Origin: Piper betle
Taxonomy: Eukaryota; Streptophyta; Magnoliopsida; Piperales; Piperaceae
NCBI GenBank assembly: GCA_033002965.1
Contig: JAURVB010013957.1
Coordinates: 174,414 to 238,413 of the forward strand
Reading direction: 5' to 3'
Length of the DNA stretch: 64,000 nt
The translations under genes were made by a program, and so were the position numbers. How positions within the stretch are numbered: position 1 is the first letter of the stretch; every line of letters starts with the position of its first letter. This document shows, one piece after another, positions 12,000 through 24,346 of this stretch. The notes below the pieces were generated by a model that saw only the letters and a list, made by a program, of their open reading frames with translations, did no database searches and had not been told where the DNA came from.

Positions 12000-12800
12000 A
12001 TTATTGTCTTCTACCACACCTGCCCGTCGTCCCCGCTGCCCGCACTGCCCGCCCTCTCCTCTCTTTTTTAGTTCTCAAAAACAAAAACGCAACCAAACAA
12101 ACGCCATCACACCCCACCTCTCCACAGCTCTCTCTACCTCTTCTCGCCGACCACCCCCCCACCCAAGCTCCCACCTTTCCACCCCTCCGACCTCCCACTC
12201 CGCCCGCCCGCGTCCCCATTCCGGCGCCGATCCGCGGAGGAACGGCCGGCGCCGGCGGATGCTCGCGGCGGCGCGGCGGTTTTTGCTGCTCGGTTGATGG
12301 CGATTGGGGAGAGCTGCGGGAAGGGGGTTTTTGGCCGATTCGGCTGTTTGGGATGTGCGTTTTGAGCTCTGGGGAGTTGAGCTGGGAAAAGGTGGTTGCT
12401 TTTTTTGGTCGTCGGCGGGGTAAGATTCGGTTGCTGTCGGTTGGAGGTGGTGGCGATTGGAGGGGGTTGTGTTGGGCGGGATTGAGAAGGTGGTTTGGTC
12501 GATTTTGAGTTAGGTTGAGCTGTTTTGGGCGGCTTGGAGGGCTGGGCGGTGTTGGTAATGGGGGTTCTATGTGATTTGAGGTGGAAGGGTGCTAGTTTTT
12601 TTCTGCAAGGTTGTTTGATCTGATTGTTTTGGTGATTTGAGAAGTGAAAGCTGTTGTCTTTATCAGTTTTCTGGTGGGGATACAAGAATTTGGCTACTGT
12701 GTTTAGCTACTTGGCGTGATTGTGGAATTTTGGATCAATTCCGGTGTGGAATTGTGGAAATGGGTGTCTAGTGGGAGCTGATTAGATTAGCTTCTGGATG
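12000..12800 (+). promoter_or_regulatory. Promoter-proximal region and long 5' leader of the RLCK gene
   Basis: Base composition jumps from AT-rich to a C/T-rich then G/T-rich leader, typical of plant 5' UTRs. Two short upstream ORFs are present: 12258 (12 codons, MLAAARRFLLLG) and one starting within its stop at 12297 (MAIGESCGKGVFG..., 22 codons). A donor-like GTAAGA at about 12420 suggests that part may be a 5'-UTR intron. The exact transcription start is not visible. Confidence 0.5.
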
Positions 12801-14367
12801 ATGGGATTGAGTCCTGATTCCGTAAAGGTGGACAGTTGGGATCATGGTGGAAAGTCGAAAGGTCGGAAGAAGAAAGATGGCGCATCGGAGGAGACTGGGT
12901 GTTGGATTAAGTTCAGGCTTATGGGCTGCATTTCGTCGAGATCGAAAGTTGAGAATTCCGTGAGCGGCACCAGCACCAACTATGGTAAATTTGGTCTTAT
13001 TATAGAAGTACGAATTATCCGTTTTTTTATGACATAAACAAGGCTTTTTTAGGTTCATTATCACGTCTCTCTGAGCGGTTGAAATTTATAATTTTATACA
13101 TGGAGTACTAGGACGGGAGTCATTTGATTATATGGATAAGACTGTTGATTATTCACTATTTTGTAGCTTCCATTGTTTAGTTACCTTTATGTAGCTCAGC
13201 TATTACATCGGGGGTGTTTGGATGCAATAGAAAATTTTATCCTGATTTTTTATTTGTTAGAATTATTACATGTAACTGAGCTTGTAAAATAACGTTTGGC
13301 AAACATAATAATTTTTAAAAATTATGATAATACTGTTTGGCAGCAGAAGAGGCGGGAGAGGAGGCGGAAGAATATGGGGAAGGAGAAGAGAAGGGGGAGA
13401 GGGCGAGGGTGGGGAAGAGGAGGGGAGGGGGAGAGGGCAAGGGTGGGGAAGAGGAGGGGAGGGGGAGGGGAGGGGACAAGGGAGGGGGCAAGGAAGATCT
13501 AGAGGGGAAGGGATGTGATGATCGCAAGAAAAAATAATTTTGGGGTAGACCTTGTATTTTTTTTCTAACATTTTATATAGAAACATTAAAAGAGCCTCTG
13601 TCTTTTTTTTATTTTTCTAACGTTCCACTAAACATCAATTATTGTTGTTATCTCTAGAATTTTTTATTTTTCTATTCAATTGGTTCAAAATAACGCAACC
13701 AACCATTTTATTAAAACATTGTGAAAGTACTTTGCAGTTATGTCCATTCATTCTCTAGAGCGTGTTGAACTGAATTGTCAGTAGTAACTCGTTACCATGG
13801 ATTTAAGGAAAATGGCTTCTTTTTGTTTTAGTCCTCAATCAAGCTAGTAGGCTCATCTCGATGGCTTGATTAGAATAGTACATTCTGTTTAAGTAAGTTT
13901 GAAATATAAAATATACTCGCTGAAAAGACTTGTAGAAAAAATTTTATACATTTTGTAACTGGATTGTGTTTCTTACATGTGGTCCAGCAGAAAGCAGATC
14001 TACAAATGATGCTTGTAAAGACCAACCTGCTGCCCCCGTGGCTTCGTCCACAGTCACTAGTAATCAAGAAAGCACTCCATCAACTCCAAAAGTATCCGAG
14101 GAGTTAAAAGTGGCTTCCCAGCTCAGAAAATTCACCTTCAATGAACTCAAAAGCGCTACTAGGAATTTCAGGCCTGAGAGTCTTCTTGGGGAAGGAGGAT
14201 TTGGCTGTGTATTCAAAGGATGGATAGAAGAAAATGGAACAGCTCCAGTAAAGCCTGGAACAGGGCTAACTGTTGCTGTCAAAACTCTTAATCATGATGG
14301 ACTTCAGGGGCACAAAGAATGGCTGGTATCTATAGCCTTTTTTTGTGCTAGTACTATATTATTTTTA

Positions 14368-14402
<35 letters not shown>

Positions 14403-17400
14403 CTGTCTTGTTTTGGTGATTCTACAGGCTGAAGTTAATTTTCTAGGTGATCTTCTCCATCCTAATTTGGTGAAGTTAATTGGATACTGCATTGAAGATG
14501 ACCATAGGTTGCTAGTCTATGAGTTCATGCCTAGAGGGAGTTTAGAGAACCACCTTTTCAGAAGTATGTAACTTTAATTTTTTTTTTTTTTTTTGCGTCT
14601 CTGTTGTGAGTTATCCTGCAAAATTTTTCCCTTTATCGTGGCCATGAATCTGAAGTTTTGGAGATCTATCTTTGTTACTTAGGACCTTCTACTCTATGGT
14701 AGGTTGATGATAAAATGTAGATGTATCTAGAGGATTATAGATGATCTCAGTTGTGTTTCTTGAAGAACAGTGTGATTTAGTGGAAAATGTTATATTTATG
14801 AAAGGCTTACAGAAAGATTATAAGTGTTTAGGCTTGAGTTTATAGTATCATTTTGGGGAGCTTATAGGTGCATTGAAAGACATGTATAGGCAGTTAACCA
14901 TCCTGAATTGTGTATCATTTTATGATCGTCTGTTTTTTATGAAATTTTGAATGCATTACATAATTTATGGATTATTTTTTGTTTATTTTTCTCAGAAAGT
15001 AGTGCTCTAAAAACGGTGACAACTGTCACTGTTCTGATGAGCAATTAAAAGAAGCCTACCATGAATGTTAACTTAGAATTATTATTCTCCTATTAACTTT
15101 TATATTGTTAAAAAAAAGTATTTGTTGAATTAAGTGCAATGAACTTGGTAGGCATTTTCAAAATCTAGTGCATAAGTAGTCTCTTGCATAAGATTTTTAT
15201 TTCTTTTTTGTTCAGTTATAAGGGCTAACTGTGTTGTCACTGCCTTTGTTAGTGGTGCAACATGCAAGCTTTACTTTTTTAGAATTTGATATTTTATGTC
15301 ATGGGCATTTTCTTTATGATGAGAAATCTTTTTTAATTTATTAGATAACACACTAGCTGCATGCCAGTTATATTCCGTGCAATATTTATTCTTTTCTGGT
15401 TTATACTACTTTATTTGTAGAAGGGTCCTTGCCTCTTCCATGGTCGACACGAATGAAGATTGCTCTTGGTGCTGCCAAGGGTTTGGCTTTCCTTCATGAA
15501 GAGGCTGAAAGACCAGTTATCTATCGTGATTTTAAGACCTCAAATGTACTTTTAGATGCAGTATGTATCTGGAAACTACTTGATTTGCAGTTGCCAGTAA
15601 TTTACTGGCTTTTCTATTCAAAAGGTAAATGTGCATTGTCCATAAATCTTCAGGATTATAACGCTAAGCTCTCAGATTTTGGGCTAGCTAAAGATGGTCC
15701 CGAGGGTGACAAAACTCATGTTTCCACTCGTGTAATGGGCACCTATGGATATGCTGCACCAGAGTATGTGATGACAGGTAAGAGACGACTGAACTGATTC
15801 CTAATTGCATTAACTTACGTGGAATGATGTTTATTTATCCTCATACTTAGAGAAAACCTCATAACAGATTTAACAGAACTAGATTTTTTAACGTGATTAT
15901 CATTATTGAGGTAAAAGTTAGCTCATGCATAGATATGACCTGATAGCTTATTTGGAAAATTCATATTTGTTTATATGTGATTTCCTTTGGCGAGGTTAAA
16001 ATTTGTTTTATCTTGTGAAAATTTTACCTCCATGGTTAATGCAAATTGCAAAAGAGATTACTGTGCATGATTATTATTACCATTATTTTTGGAGACCATT
16101 GAAGTTGTAGTTCTGGGACCCAAAAATTTGTAAGCATGATCTAAGAAAACCATGAAGGAGAGCCTTGGTGCAACTGGTAAGGGTTGCGGCTGTATGATCT
16201 AGTGGTTACGGGTTTTATTCGAGAATCCAGTCTCTTGCAATATGCACTGCTTACAATGGATTCTTGTGGTCTGGTCCTTCTCTATCCTCTCATGTGCAGA
16301 GCCATTATGTGCCAGGCTGCCTTTTTTAAAAGAAAACCTAAGGGAGCCATACAATAATGTACGTTACACAAAGTGAACATGCATACTGGGTTTCTAAAAT
16401 TCTGCGAGGCTTATAAATATTGTCCAAGTAGCAAGATCATATGTTTATCCTAGCAGCTAGTGTGGTTTAGAATGCCCTCAACCGTAAATTGATGACAAAA
16501 TATTGATGCTTGGTGTTCGCAAGTTCTAACACCGTTGAAAAAAACTTAACTTTAACTGGTTCAAGAGTACCTAGCTGCCTTGCAACCTGGATATGCAATG
16601 ATTTGAGCTGCTACACTCAGTTGAGCATATAATACACGTTGCTTTCAAAGAAGATTGCTAAGTCAGTAACATTAGTATTTTGTGAGGTATTCTTAATTGT
16701 GATGAGCCTAATTAATGCTTTTGGTTTTGAATTTCACAAAGACTGGAACTTCTGACTGCTGTAATAGTGTGGTGAAATTCAGCCGCCAGCATCATTACTG
16801 AGAACTAAATATCTTTTTCATGACAATAGCTGCAAGGGGCTAATTTCAATGCTTATCTCTCAGCTTGAACTGGTAATGTTTTAACATTAAGCATAATAGA
16901 ACTGAATTGATTTTTTGCTACGTTTAGCAAACATACTAAAGTAAATTTGTTTAAAAAAACAAATGCTGGAAGCATACGAGTATCAAATGTTTAGTGTATA
17001 CAACATTTGTCATCAATTAATTCGAACTAGGAAGTGGTAAAGGCGAAGATGGGTTCTGCACTCAGTTTAATTATCTTACACTAGAGGACTATACAGAATC
17101 TACTGTCTGTTGTACAGTGTTGATTATTTTAAGAGTGGTCAAGGTTTGTTTCTTTTTGTCTCTTATTGGTGTTCTAACTTGGAATTTATCCTTTAGGACA
17201 CCTGACCTCAAAGAGTGATGTGTACAGTTTTGGGGTGGTACTCCTTGAAATGATAACTGGCAGAAGGTCCATGGACAAAAATCGACCAAATGGGGAGCAC
17301 AACCTTGTGGAATGGGCCCGTCCACAGCTCAGTGATAGAAGACGATTCTTTCGTCTTGTAGACCCACGTCTTGAAGGTCACTTCTCTATCAAGGGAGCTC

Positions 17401-17702
17401 AGAAAGCTACCCAGCTTGCTCACCATTGTCTCGGCCGAGACCCCAAAGCTAGACCATTGATGAGTGAAGTTGTAGAAGCCCTCAAACCTCTTATAAATCT
17501 CAAGGACATGGCTAGCTCCACATATTTTTTTCAAACCATGCAAACAGAGAGAACAGGCGCCAACATCGGCAACCCAAATGGCATGAGGATGCAAGGTTTT
17601 GTCACTAGAAATGGGCAACCGCCATTGAGAAGCCTCTCAAACGGGACCTATGCTTCTCCAAGGCATAACCAGTCTCCCAGGCCTAATGGGAGAAACCCAT
17701 GA
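12801..17702 (+). CDS. PBL34-like: Receptor-like cytoplasmic kinase, RLCK-VII, PBL34/35/36 clade
   Basis: Exons: 12801-12984, 13988-14325, 14428-14563, 15421-15560, 15654-15777, 17197-17702. They join in frame to 475 residues. The kinase domain shows a glycine loop GEGGFG (129-134), lysine K160 in VAVK, catalytic YRDFK (D256), DFG (D274), activation segment [15 protein letters not shown] and [12 protein letters not shown]. The C-tail is Ser/Pro/Asn-rich and ends NGRNP. In Arabidopsis this clade acts at the plasma membrane below lectin-type receptor kinases in pattern-triggered immunity. I chose the second of two adjacent ATGs because relatives start MGL. An internal MGCISS at residue 41 is the better acylation motif. 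An extension in subdomain I (TAPVKPGTG) is typical of RLCK-VII. Intron 1 carries a purine-rich minisatellite and intron 5 a SINE. The intron-2 acceptor lies just after a (GT)15 run. Confidence 0.95.
13338..13515 (+). repeat. Purine-rich (GGGAGA/GAGG) minisatellite in RLCK intron 1
   Basis: A nearly pure G/A tract on the plus strand with imperfect units such as GGGGAAGAGGAGGGGAGGGG. It keeps several frames open in both directions, but these are composition artefacts. It may sit inside a degenerate insertion starting near 13209 (GGGGGTGTTTGGATGC), for which I cannot define ends. Confidence 0.75.
14370..14400 (+). repeat. (GT)15 microsatellite in RLCK intron 2
   Basis: An uninterrupted GT dinucleotide run inside the 102-bp intron 14326-14427, ending 27 bases before the acceptor. 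A tract this long is likely to vary in length between individuals. Confidence 0.95.
16157..16327 (+). mobile_element. Au-type SINE in RLCK intron 5
   Basis: The segment reads GAGCCTTGGTGCAACTGGTAA at its head, with a degenerate B box (GGTTTTATTCGAGAATCC). It continues with CTCTTGCAATATGCA, CTTACAATGGATTCTTGTGG and TCCTTCTCTATCC, and ends with GCCAGGCTGCC plus a T tract. This is the diagnostic order of the plant Au SINE family. Imperfect flanking duplications AAGAAAACC occur at about 16143 and 16331. It is transcribed as part of the kinase intron. Confidence 0.88.
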
Positions 17703-20282
17703 CATAGCATCATCTCAGTATCTGATTTTTTGAGGTTTCACCTTCCAACATTTCTTATGTCTACCTGAGATTGCTTGTGGGGATGTTTGTTTCACTTATA
17801 GATCTTTCTGGGTTCTCTCCTGTCTTCTTGATAGAAGGCACGGGTTTGACAGGCATGCATGATTTTATCAAATGGCAGAGGCGAGGTAGATGTTGGGTGG
17901 TGTTCATTGCTATAATTTACTTTGGAGAATGTAACTGCAAAAACACACTTGCATGACTTTTTGTCAACATTGCCATTGTCATGAAATCAAGCCCTTTATA
18001 TTTGTATATGTTTGACAACTTTCATCAATACTTGTGCATGATTTAAGCAAAAAAGAGCAGCACTGCTACATCATGTTGAAACAAGAGCAAGCAGCAAAGT
18101 GCCCACCTGATTTCTTATGACAACTGGTTCACTGTATGCGCTAACAAGATTCAAAAAGAAACCCGAGTACATCAATCATATGGTTCATTCAATCACTTAA
18201 ATTCTTAGACACGTGATGCTTAAACAGTGCTTAACATCATGTATTAGACAATCGCAAACTGTCTTTCTCAATGACTATTTCACGGCAGAGCTACCCAACA
18301 AACCAAGGGCAGTTATACTTGTCCTTCTACCTTCCTACCAAGAAAATGATGTCTTTCAACATTGGTACTTACGGCTTCACATTTAGACCCAACAAACAGA
18401 AAAAGAAAAACAAAATCATTTTGAAGTGCAGTGCAAACATAAACTAGTAATAAATTTGATAATATATAAACAAGAGTTATAAGGATACACGCCATGACTA
18501 TTGACTGCTACAAGGAGTGGCCCTTGTAACTCCTTAAGCAGACCAGAAAATAACGTTGGGATTTTTATTATTAAATTTCTGCCGTAGAGTGCCAATCGAT
18601 TTATTAGATTTATTTATGTTAATGCAAGTATTCTTCAATTTTTTTGATATTTTTATATTAATAATAAAAAAATGCATTTGGTATCAGATTAAACACTAAG
18701 TATATTTGTGCTTGTGTTTGTTATAATCAGGTCAAAATTTTAATCCAACTCTCACATAATCAATTTACGTCCAATGGACAATATTAATTTTAAATAATTA
18801 AATCTAAACACCTTGACACATTTTATATTGTTATATTTCACACTGCCTCTTCCAAATTTAAATAAAAGGTAGATGGTGGCATTTAGAAGAATATCGGGCC
18901 AGCAAAATTTTGTTAATTATATTGTTATAGACTTTAAATTTCTACTTTATCGTGCCGTTGTTAGGGATCATATTATTGTGGGCGCGCGAGGGCATCCTTG
19001 CAAGTACACACGATATAGTCAAAATTTTAAAATTAAACATAATTTAGAACTAAATATTGATATGATTTATGATATAATAAAATAGAAAAAAGAATAGAAT
19101 CTTCGACCTCATTTCTTTTTTTTCTTTTGACAGTTTGACCTCAATTCTTTTGAATCAAATAGTTGACGAACAATAAAAAAAGAATAATGCTGGATCTCCC
19201 ACGTGAGATCCATTTGATCTCACATGGTACGTGCTGTCACGTGGGCATGTCACATTCCTTCTTCTGGTTCAAAGTCCACATAAGGTAGCCATTAGCGTCG
19301 TATTATCATTTTACACCTATAATGATAATAGTAGCAACAATGTAATAATAACAAATATTTGTTAAAAGATAATAATAGTAAAAGATTGCTTTTCTAAGCG
19401 TGGACTTTTATACGATACTATTTTTATGTAATTGTAAGTTTCTTTTTTCAAAGGTTAATTGTAAGTTTTAGTACAGAAGATTGTTTATAGGATGTTTGGT
19501 TGTAATAAAGAAATTATATAACATCTCTTAAAAATTTTATCATAAGTTATGCTTTGTCTGAATTATTAAAAATTAAGCATATACAATTATTTTAAATATT
19601 TCTAATGCACTTTTTTGGTAGTAAATAAATAATATACAACCAAATTTTTTAGTAAAAAATACACACCAATAGACAGCGAATGGGTCATTGGTTGGTACTT
19701 GGCAAGGACTGGGGGAGAAGATGGGAAGAAGAGAGGGAACACAAACAAAAAGGGAGGGGTTACAAAGAGTTGAAAGAAAAGAAGAGAAGAGTCAGAATTA
19801 AAATCGGGAGTAGCATAATTTAAAAATGGAAAAAGGGTTGGGTATACGAAAGAGAAAAGATAGGAGAGAGAAGTGCTTGGAAAAAAATTTTAAGAGGGCC
19901 CCCACCAAGAGCCCTGCCCTTTCGACTATGTCGGTTAGGACGGTTATGCTCGGATGCCATGTTTTTTACGGACATGCAAAGGAAATATCAAACACTTAAT
20001 TATTCAATTAATCACCCAATTTTATAAACTCTTTTGTACGTGTTTTTAATTTAGAATTTTTACATAATTTTTAACAAATAATTAATTTATTGTTAAGGTA
20101 TAATTCTATCTGAATTAATGCTGTTTAAGAAAATGATAAAATCCAACCAACTTTAAATTTTTTACTTATTAATAATACCTACTTACTCAAGATTGTTACT
20201 CTTAACATAAAACTAAAATTATTTTTAATATCCTATGTTTGCTAGATGAGCAACACTTTGCGAACTTGAAAGCATAATTATA
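17703..20282. other. RLCK 3' UTR and AT-rich intergenic DNA
   Basis: The first roughly 350 bases after the stop are probably 3' UTR. The rest is AT-rich with no supported gene. A G-box-containing stretch (CACGTG twice, 19200-19250) and a purine-rich stretch (19690-19890) are visible but not tied to a transcript. Confidence 0.5.
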
Positions 20283-21330
20283 AAAATCGGAATCAAAATC
20301 AAAATCGGAATCAGTTTTCGAGGGAGTCACTGAATCGGATCGATTTGGTTTAGTTAAATCGGTTTAAGTCGGTCATATAGAATAATTTGACAATTCATAA
20401 CATAAATATCTAAAAGTTAGATATTGATGTTATTTTAATATTATTGTGTGTATTATATTTTATGATATTTTTTCATATTTTTTGGATTTTTTTAAATTAT
20501 TTAGAATTAATTATTATTTTTGACCCAAGTCAGAGTGGAGTCAATTTTTAATTACGAGAATGTCACCTACTATATTTCTTTCCCCGATTCACTCCCCCTG
20601 ATGGGCCCCACTCCTTCACCCCTCGTCGCCGCCTTCGGCTACCACGCTGTTGCCGCCGCCACCCCACCCCGTCACCCTCGCCGGCCCTGCCCGTCCCTAC
20701 ACCTCTGACCCTGCCTTGCCACCACTTCCCGGTCAGCCCCAACCGTCCCCGGCAAGAAGTGGCACACAGGGTCGACAATGGAGGGAAGGGCGAGGCCGGA
20801 AGGAGGGGCAGAGCCAAGGGGCAGCGGCAAAGGAAGGGGCAGAGCCAACAGGCAGCACACTAAGGGATGGCCGAGGTAAGGGGTGGCAACGGAGGGAAGG
20901 GCGAGGCCAGAGGGAAGAGCGGCGGCAGACAGACAAAGGCAAGATCAGTGGCAGCAGACGCGTGGAGGTAAGGCAGAAGCAAGATCAGCGGCAGACGGGC
21001 AGAGGTAAAAATTTGATTCTATTTTTACCCATACTTAAATAATTTATTTATTATCATACATAAGGTATTTTCATCATTTACCAACCAAAACAGATTCTTT
21101 TCAATTTGCCCCGATTCTGAATCGGTCGTGAATTGGTTAGAATAGGGTTGAATCGGCCGATTCGACGACCGTTTTACAAAAAATCTGATTTGCTCAGTTT
21201 TTCGGATTGGATTGCTTCCTATCTGAGTTAAATCGGCCAATTCTAAGTGAAATCGATCAATTTTTTTATCTTTGCTTGAAAGAGATCCGAGTAAAATCGA
21301 CTGATTTTTTTCATCTAAAAAGAGTCCTGC
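20283..21330. mobile_element. Repeat island with GC-rich centre and hairpin module
   Basis: AT-rich borders carry many 'AATCGG' and 'GATTCGG' words (20285-20370 and 21110-21310). They surround a GC-rich centre (20580-21005) containing repeated purine blocks such as GGAGGGAAGGGCGAGGCC (20780 and 20892). A reversed copy of the GACTCGAGTC/TATTAC hairpin module lies near 20520-20565. The structure resembles the islands at 59000-60600. No conserved protein is encoded. Confidence 0.45.
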
Positions 21331-24300
21331 TCTTACTATAAAATAATAAATCGTGGCACAAAAAAATAAAATAAAATAAGGGGTGAATTTGTACTCATCA
21401 TACGCTGTACTTATAATTTTTATAAGATCAATACAGGAGTTAAGTAGATGTTTTGACTTAAAAAATTGGAATGAGAAAGTGGCGACTATTAGGAAGAAAT
21501 GAGTAGACCTTCGACGGCGGGGAATTGGTCAGAAATGAACACACACCTTGGCTTCTTAAGTCACTTTTCTTCTACTTCTCTCTCCCTCATTTCAATTTCT
21601 TGACCCAGAGAGGGGGATAGGGGAAGGGAAGGAGGTATATAAGAAGGTCGGAAGGAGGTAAAAAGTATTTATTTTCTTCTGTATGTAATACGTGTCTTTT
21701 TTTATATCTGTATGTTCATTATGCATGCATCCACATCGCTTCTAACTCTTTGTTTCCTCCTCCTGGGTGCGTTCCGTGTCTCATAAATATTTGTATACAT
21801 ATTTTTATATAACTAATTGTATTCTAAAAGCATATAATTGTTTTTTGTTAAAGCTCAATAAATATGCACAGTTTTTATTTAAAAATATAGTTTTTTAACC
21901 AATAAAGGGAGAATAATTTTTAAATGAGAATATTTTAGATAAGTTGTATTTTTTGGTAATTAAGCCTCATTTTCCAACCACATGGTAATATCATAAAATA
22001 TTTTTCTTTTTTATGGTAAAAATCTTTTTAAAAATAATAATTAATCATTTTTTAGAATTTAATTTAATACTTATAACCTTTTCATCTTAATTATCAAAAT
22101 AATTATAACATAAATTAATTTCAAAATATCTACTAACTAGTGCACCTTTTAAAAATCTAAAATGAGATCATGATGATATAAAAAAAATGAAATTTTATCA
22201 ATCACTTACTTATGCACTCTACTATCAATATATATAAATATTAATTTTAAAGACTCTACTAAAAAAGTTCAAATTAAATTTGTATCTCATATAAGCTATG
22301 TGAGGTTTAGCTCACCTTAATTTTCCCCTAATTTCAAATTTATTACTAGTTAATATTCTGGATTTATAGTTAGTATGTGATATATTCAATTCAATCAAGT
22401 CTAATAAAATTTTAAAATTATAAATAATGTATTTTGTGAGATATTAATTTTTTGCCACCAAATATATTATTAAACATCGGTTAAAATATCTTGTGAATTT
22501 TTATGTTAAAAAACCAGCACAAACTAAAATTGTACAAATGCTTAAACCGTATCGGTTAGAAAAAGGTACTAGATGTACAATACAATATATAAAATTATAG
22601 TTTTCACTATAATAAATGGATGATTTGCATAATTCTATAGTGTTTTAAAGTTGTTTTAATGGTTTAATTGTTAACTAATTTGTCTAAGATATTGTGCATG
22701 TCTACCAAGATACCCACGAATATTAGGTAAGAGCCCTAAAATAGGGCTTTAAAAATATTTATACTGGGGAAGATCTTCACGTATAACAACTATGGAAAGG
22801 AACTTTTTTAAAAAAAAAAAGAAGTCTCTTACCTACCAATATGTTCTTTTTGTTTTTAATTTTCCCATGCACAAAGACACAGCGAATAAACAAAAAATTT
22901 CCGATCATATGAAAAAATAATAGAATAAAAATACCCAAGACAATATTTTCCACTACTTTTTTGGTTTTTCTTTGCAAAAAACCACACTTATTTACTTGAG
23001 TATATAGAAATAATCCAATTCACATGACTAATTATATTGGGAATCATAGTACCAAGATGTCATTGATGCTCATGTTTTGAAAATAATTATAATTATTATA
23101 GATAAATATAGCTTGTCTTGATTTTTCTTTTACCCGAATGTAAGTAATAAAATTTGTTTTATTTTTATTATGAGGGCATCACCTTTCATTAAAGTAGGTA
23201 TGCCAACAATTCTCCTAACTGCTTTTATAAAAAAACAATTTTCTTACAACAAATGTCACCAAACCACCCTATATCAACATATACAATTTTTTATAATCCC
23301 ACTTAACAAACCTTCCACCAAATTTATTGTCTTAAAAAATTATAATATATAGTTGGGATATGCCAATAACATACTCAAACTATGCTCAATTTCAAACTAA
23401 CACTTTCTCCATGTTAATTGGGCATTGGTCATCCATGGGTAATTGTACCAAAGACAAGAAAGAAAGAAAGAAAATCTAAAGTCCACTTTAGGCGGCAATT
23501 TTTGTGTTCCACGACTTTATTTTTTTATAAGAAGACTTTACATATTTCATTTTTTTTTATTTGTGATAGAGATAAGTGGAGGGTGAGTGTCCCTCCATGA
23601 CACCAACCCCCACCCTTAGCTCCCTCACCTACCCCCAAATACTATGGATTAAAAAAATCATATATACTCCTTTTATGTCATATTATTTTTAATAGAAAAA
23701 AATTAAAAATAAATTATGTAATTATTAACTTAAGCTTGTCTTCGATCTTGGCTAATAAATAAAACGCCATGTATAATTCACTAAAAATAAAAATAAACGT
23801 ATATTATTTTACGAGCTTTAAAATTATCCACTTTATTTTCCCACCTTGATAAAATAAGAAATTCATAAATTAAAAAAAATGATAATTATGCTTCTTTAAT
23901 ACACTAGAATTTTTTTCCACCTCATCAATAATATTTAATTTAAAAAAATCACTGTATACATCAATTAGTTTTGTATTTATAATTTAAGGACAAGTAAAAT
24001 AATTAAACCCGACACGCTGTTAGTAAATTATAGTGATAAATAATGTTCATGTGCATTTAAATTGATTCATAATTATATTGATTTACCTGTAGTTTACAGG
24101 GTGATGCAAGACTTTATTGAAAATGCACATGTATTATTTTTTCATCATTCAACTGTTTTTGTTATTTATTGAATTGGCGTATTCTAAACAATATTTGACA
24201 TTTGATATTTGATATTTATTTTTCCATAAAATAAATAAAAAATATAAAACAAATAAAATTAAACAAGATAAAATTTAAAAAAAGACAGAGAAAAAATAAA
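21331..24300. other. AT-rich intergenic DNA
   Basis: No gene is supported. A CT-rich then GA-rich patch (21540-21660) looks transcript-like but has no ORF. Small palindromes such as AGCCCTAAAATAGGGCT (22732) occur. Confidence 0.5.
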
Positions 24301-24338
24301 ACCCGAAATAGATGTAAGAGTAGAGCAGGGGTGGCGTT

Positions 24339-24346
24339 TATAAATA
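24339..24346 (+). promoter_or_regulatory. TATA box of methionine synthase
   Basis: TATAAATA lies about 30 bases upstream of a C/T-rich leader (24370-24640) at the sharp change from AT-rich intergenic DNA. Its position fits a strong housekeeping promoter. A 5'-UTR intron follows, because the coding exon starts directly after a GTTGCAG acceptor at 25491. If the donor is TTTG|GTAAAG near 24640, the leader exon also holds an upstream ORF at about 24501. Confidence 0.65.

Noticed and set aside
13266..13586. Pro/Ser/Leu-rich and Arg/Gly-rich ORFs in RLCK intron 1
   Set aside because: They come from the purine-rich minisatellite and lie between confidently placed splice sites.
19196..19255. Clustered CACGTG/CACATG boxes as a promoter
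   Set aside because: No transcript or ORF follows within a plausible distance on either strand. The boxes may belong to a repeat.
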